DNA of 64,000 nt from Sphingobium sp. Ant17 (GTDB lineage Bacteria > Pseudomonadota > Alphaproteobacteria > Sphingomonadales > Sphingomonadaceae), in contig NZ_JEMV01000002.1 in assembly GCF_000588875.1 (NCBI RefSeq), positions 166,233-230,232 on the forward strand. Reading direction: 5' to 3'. The notes below the pieces were generated by a model. It was not told where the DNA came from, searched no databases, and saw nothing but the letters and a program-made list of their open reading frames with translations. This document shows, piece by piece, positions 61,369 through 64,000 of this stretch. Position numbers and translations under genes: made by a program. Positions within the stretch are counted from its first letter, which is position 1, and the number at the start of each line of letters is the position of its first letter.

Positions 61369-61391
61369 TTATACTTGCGACTAACTCGCAA
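61339..61391 (+). promoter_or_regulatory. Paired TTGCGACTAA boxes, possible Fur-type operator
   Basis: At 61375-61391 TTGCGA-CTAAC-TCGCAA is a perfect palindrome with a 5-bp centre. At 61339 (inside the folC end) TTGCGACTAA recurs, followed by ACGCGCAA. The two copies are 36 bp apart and lie 45-97 bp before the start of the gene at 61436. TTGCGA-type dyads resemble iron-response boxes in sphingomonads, and a fur gene is in this window; assignment to Fur is inference. Confidence 0.5.
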
Positions 61392-61435
61392 TAGCGTAGT
61401 CTGCGGAGAGCAATCACCGCAGAAGGCGTATCATC

Positions 61436-61876
61436 ATGGCTCATGGCGAGACCTCCCCCATCGATCTGCCCCGGCCCATGCCCACGGGCTATGGCAACCG
61501 GCTGTTCCTGTTCGTCATGCGCCGTATGGCCAGTGCGGGCGTCAATGACGCCCACGCCGCCAACGCCATGTTGGGTGCGTTCGGGCGCAGCTATCGCCGC
61601 CCGCTCGTGCTGATGCGGGCCATGATGCTGGAACTCGCCCGCGCCTCCAGCCGCAAGATATTGGTCGCGCCTTGTTGCTGCGCCCGCATGACGGCGGACG
61701 AGGCGATGCTGATGGAAGCGACGGGCGAAGCGTTGCGCGATCCCAACGCCGCCTATGAGCAACTGAGTGACCTGCTCGGCAATGATCATGCCCTGGGCGC
61801 GCTTACCTGCATGCAGGCCGTCGCGCAGGCCCATGCCGATCTGGGGCGGCCGCTGGAACTCTATTCGGGTGGCTGA
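61436..61876 (+). CDS. Small conserved helical protein with a cysteine cluster
   Basis: A 146-residue soluble protein, mostly helical. The notable feature is a run of three adjacent cysteines in ILVAPCCCARMTADE, plus one more Cys in ALTCMQAV, suggestive of metal or cluster binding. No family recognised with certainty. It sits directly downstream of the palindromic box at 61375, so iron- or metal-dependent expression is plausible. Convergent with the transporter gene, 3' ends overlapping by 16 bp. Confidence 0.72.
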   Translation: MAHGETSPIDLPRPMPTGYGNRLFLFVMRRMASAGVNDAHAANAMLGAFGRSYRRPLVLMRAMMLELARASSRKILVAPCCCARMTADEAMLMEATGEALRDPNAAYEQLSDLLGNDHALGALTCMQAVAQAHADLGRPLELYSGG

Positions 61877-63186
61877 GACGCCGGATCGGTAGCGGCCGTG
61901 CCGACGCTGGCATCGATCAGACCAGCGCGCATCATCAGCCAGAACAGGGCGATGCCGGGCAACGCCGCTGCGGTGGTGAACAGGTAGAAATCCACATAGC
62001 CGAACTGTTCGATCAGGCCGCCTGCCGTCGTGCCGGTCAGGAACCGTCCGACGATGCTCGCCGCCGCCGAGATCAGGGCATATTGCGCAGCGGTGAAGCG
62101 CAGGTCGCACAGGGCGGAGAAATAGGCGACCACGGTCACGCCGCCGATCCCGCTTGCGAAATTCTCGAACCCGATCGCGCCCGCCATGCCCCAATTGCTT
62201 TTGCCGAGCGCCGCCAGTGCTGCAAAGCTGAAATTGGATACGCCCATCAGGATCAGGCTGAGCAACACCGACCGTTTCATGCCGATCCGTGCATAAAGGA
62301 TGCCGCCGATGAATATGCCGATCAGATAGGCCCAAAAGCCGATACCGACGTCGTAAATGGCGATTTCGTCATTGGTATAGCCCATATCATCGAACAGCAG
62401 GCGAAAGGTCAGGTTGGCCAGCGTGTCGCCGATCTTGTGGAGCAGGATGAACAGCAACACGAGCATCGCCCCGCGCCGGCGGAAAAATTCGAGCAGCGGC
62501 CCTGCGATCGACTGCCATAATTCGCCAGCACCCCGCCGCGCCAGCGGATCGCGATGCCGTTCCGGTTCGCCGAGCAGCAAACCCGTCAGCATGGCGGGCA
62601 GCGCGAACATGGCGCAGGCCATATAGGCCCCCTGCCAACCGATCCGCGCCGCCAGCACCAGCGCCAAAGCTCCCGCCGCGACCGAACCGATGCGCCAGCC
62701 ATATTGCGACATGCCCGACCCGACGCCCAATTGCTCGGGCTTCAGCAATTCGATGCGATAGGCGTCGATCACAATGTCGAACGTCGCCCCCGCCACCCCG
62801 ACCAAGATCGCGGCATAGGCGGTCTGAATCAGGCTGGCGGAGGGGTCGACCAGCGCCAGATTGACGACCGCCGCCATGACCAGCAGCCCCGCAAAAACCA
62901 GCCAGGAGACACGCTGGCCCAAGCGGCCAAACAGCGGCAGGCGAACGCCATCGACCAGCCAGGCCCAGAGCCATTTGAGATTATAGACGAGGAAAGCGAG
63001 GGTGAAGGCCGTTACGGCTTTCTTGTCGATGCCATCCTGCGCCAGCCGGGTCGTCAGCGTCGCGCCGATCATGGCAAAGGGGAAACCCGACGACACCCCC
63101 AGGAAGAAGGCCGCCAGCGGCGCTTTTTCGACATAAGGTTTCACGGCGTCGAGCCAGCTTTTGCGGCCCGCTATGGCGTCAGTCAC
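61861..63186 (-). CDS. AmpG-like major facilitator transporter
   Basis: About 441 residues with twelve predicted membrane helices. It resembles AmpG-type permeases, which import anhydro-muropeptides for peptidoglycan recycling: FFLGVSSGFPFAMIGATLTT, LAFLVYNLKWLWAWLVDG, VIDAYRIELLKPEQLGVG, and FENFASGIGGVTVVAYFSA. GTG 63186 follows GGGGGAA at good spacing and gives the family N-terminus; the frame extends further upstream without homology. Substrate is inferred. Confidence 0.88.
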   Translation of the reverse strand: MTDAIAGRKSWLDAVKPYVEKAPLAAFFLGVSSGFPFAMIGATLTTRLAQDGIDKKAVTAFTLAFLVYNLKWLWAWLVDGVRLPLFGRLGQRVSWLVFAGLLVMAAVVNLALVDPSASLIQTAYAAILVGVAGATFDIVIDAYRIELLKPEQLGVGSGMSQYGWRIGSVAAGALALVLAARIGWQGAYMACAMFALPAMLTGLLLGEPERHRDPLARRGAGELWQSIAGPLLEFFRRRGAMLVLLFILLHKIGDTLANLTFRLLFDDMGYTNDEIAIYDVGIGFWAYLIGIFIGGILYARIGMKRSVLLSLILMGVSNFSFAALAALGKSNWGMAGAIGFENFASGIGGVTVVAYFSALCDLRFTAAQYALISAAASIVGRFLTGTTAGGLIEQFGYVDFYLFTTAAALPGIALFWLMMRAGLIDASVGTAATDPASQPPE

Positions 63187-63262
63187 TTCATTCCCCCGGC
63201 CGGTGTCGTCTGTTGCGCGCCACCATATGGCCTCGCGCCGTGCTGGCAAGCGCTGCGTGGGG

Positions 63263-63718
63263 TCAGTTCGGCTCGAACAGGCTGAGGCCCACCGGCGATC
63301 GTGGCTGGCGCACACCGCGCAGCCTGGCGTCGATCACGCCGATTGCGGCGACAAGGTCGCGCGGGGCATAGGGTTTGGCAAGGCAGCCCACGGCCAGTTC
63401 GCGCGCGTCGATCGGGCAACGGCCGGTGACGAAGAGCACCGGCAATCCCTTGGCATAGGCGTGGCGCGCCACGTCGATGCCGCTCTTTGGGCCATGCAGG
63501 GCGACGTCCGCGATGACGAGGTCGAGGCCACCGGCATCGATCACCGCGACGGCATGGTCATAATCATCGACCGTGGCGGCGATCTGGTATCCAGCCTGCT
63601 CCAGCGCATGTTCATTGTCGAACGCGACCAGCGGTTCATCCTCCACCACCAGCACGGTGCGGATCGCCTTGCGGCGCGGCAGGCGCACGCCCCCACTATT
63701 CAAAAGCCCGAAAAACAT
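63263..63718 (-). CDS. Stand-alone receiver-domain response regulator
   Basis: A 151-residue single receiver domain with no output domain. Acidic pocket in LVVEDEPLV, phospho-acceptor Asp71 in LDLVIADVALHG, Thr in LFVTGR and Lys in CLAKPYAPRDL. The layout matches alphaproteobacterial single-domain regulators that relay phosphate. ATG 63718 follows GGCGGA; ATG 63745 is an alternative. No kinase is adjacent. Confidence 0.87.
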   Translation of the reverse strand: MFFGLLNSGGVRLPRRKAIRTVLVVEDEPLVAFDNEHALEQAGYQIAATVDDYDHAVAVIDAGGLDLVIADVALHGPKSGIDVARHAYAKGLPVLFVTGRCPIDARELAVGCLAKPYAPRDLVAAIGVIDARLRGVRQPRSPVGLSLFEPN

Positions 63719-63896
63719 TTGCCAAGTCCGCCCTGTTTCCGCCATGCAACCGAACAAACGCCGCGCCCCCGCGCCGGGTTGCCGGTGCGATAGGGTTTTT
63801 CCCCCTCGCTCAAGCGCCGGGACGGCACATTTCAGCCTGTTGCTGGCTTATCGCCCATATGGGGAGAGCCAGTCCTCACGAAAAGGAACATATCCG

Positions 63897-64000
63897 TGGA
63901 ACCGCCGAAAAAATCAGGACCGCCGCGCCGGTCCGGCCCCGGCGGCCCTAAACGCCCCGGTGGCCCCGGTGGCCCCGGCAAGCGGCCGGGCTTTGCACCG
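63897..64000 (+). CDS. N-terminal fragment of a Gly/Pro/Arg/Lys-rich protein (cut by window edge)
   Basis: GTG 63897, preceded by AAAAGGAAC, opens a frame encoding MEPPKKSGPPRRSGPGGP and further KRPGGPGGPGKRPG repeats to the end. Such disordered basic tails precede RNA-modifying enzymes (for example TrmH-type methyltransferases or RluB-type pseudouridine synthases) in this group, but the domain is outside the window, so no function can be assigned. Confidence 0.55.

Overview
The window looks like chromosomal core DNA of an alphaproteobacterium of the family Sphingomonadaceae (Sphingobium/Sphingomonas type). The base composition is high-GC. Gene orders are typical of that group: NifU-tsaB-rimI-mucR-fur-plsC-miaB-phoH-ybeY-corC, yqeY-dnaG-rpoD, trpF-trpB-trpA-accD-folC, and eno-ftsB-pdhA-pdhB. 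It also has a Ros/MucR zinc-finger regulator and a pyruvate dehydrogenase E1-beta carrying its own lipoyl domain. The genus is inference; no rRNA is present. Nothing plasmid- or phage-like dominates.

Layout. 1-9.5 kb: DEAD-box helicase (cut by the edge), a stress flavoprotein, then genes for Fe-S delivery, tRNA/ribosome modification, iron regulation and phospholipid synthesis. 9.5-25.2 kb: a DUF2142 membrane protein, a PAP2 phosphatase, and the two halves of the pyruvate dehydrogenase locus (pdhC-thioesterase-lpd, and pdhA-pdhB). Between the halves lie a universal stress protein, an OmpR-type two-component system and three Tad-type pilus genes. 25.2-30.7 kb: ftsB, eno, a four-gene cluster of small membrane/helical proteins resembling YqjD/YqjE/YqjK, DUF4170, rhomboid and greA. 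30.7-36.5 kb: a carA-rraB-(AT-rich unknown gene)-carB operon. 36.6-41.7 kb: yqeY, a DUF559 nuclease between inverted repeats, dnaG, rpoD. 41.7-51 kb: unknown proteins, MoxR ATPase, tRNA-Ile2, a WalW-like deacetylase, a histidine-kinase-like protein with a degenerate ATPase domain, an Lrp regulator and two paralogous exported repeat proteins. 51.2-64 kb: gyrA, DUF952, glycosyltransferase, LpxL-type acyltransferase, the trp-accD-folC operon, an AmpG-like transporter and a stand-alone receiver.

The most striking overall property is that at least eleven genes, including the single-copy essentials gyrA, carB, accD and ftsB, are each broken by one single-base indel (nine apparent deletions, two insertions). 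In every case a one-base change restores a full family-length protein. The simplest reading is an unpolished sequence, not gene decay. I annotate these as single CDSs spanning both frames and say where each break is.

Best candidates for something less ordinary: (1) the DUF559 nuclease gene bounded by near-identical inverted hairpin repeats, one of which encodes its C-terminus; (2) an AT-rich gene of unknown function translationally coupled inside the car operon; (3) palindromic REP-like elements sharing CCGTTCG ends that sit inside two operons; (4) a pair of TTGCGACTAA-type boxes, one a perfect palindrome, before a small cysteine-cluster protein; (5) a histidine-kinase-like protein with an intact H-box but no recognisable ATP-binding motifs.
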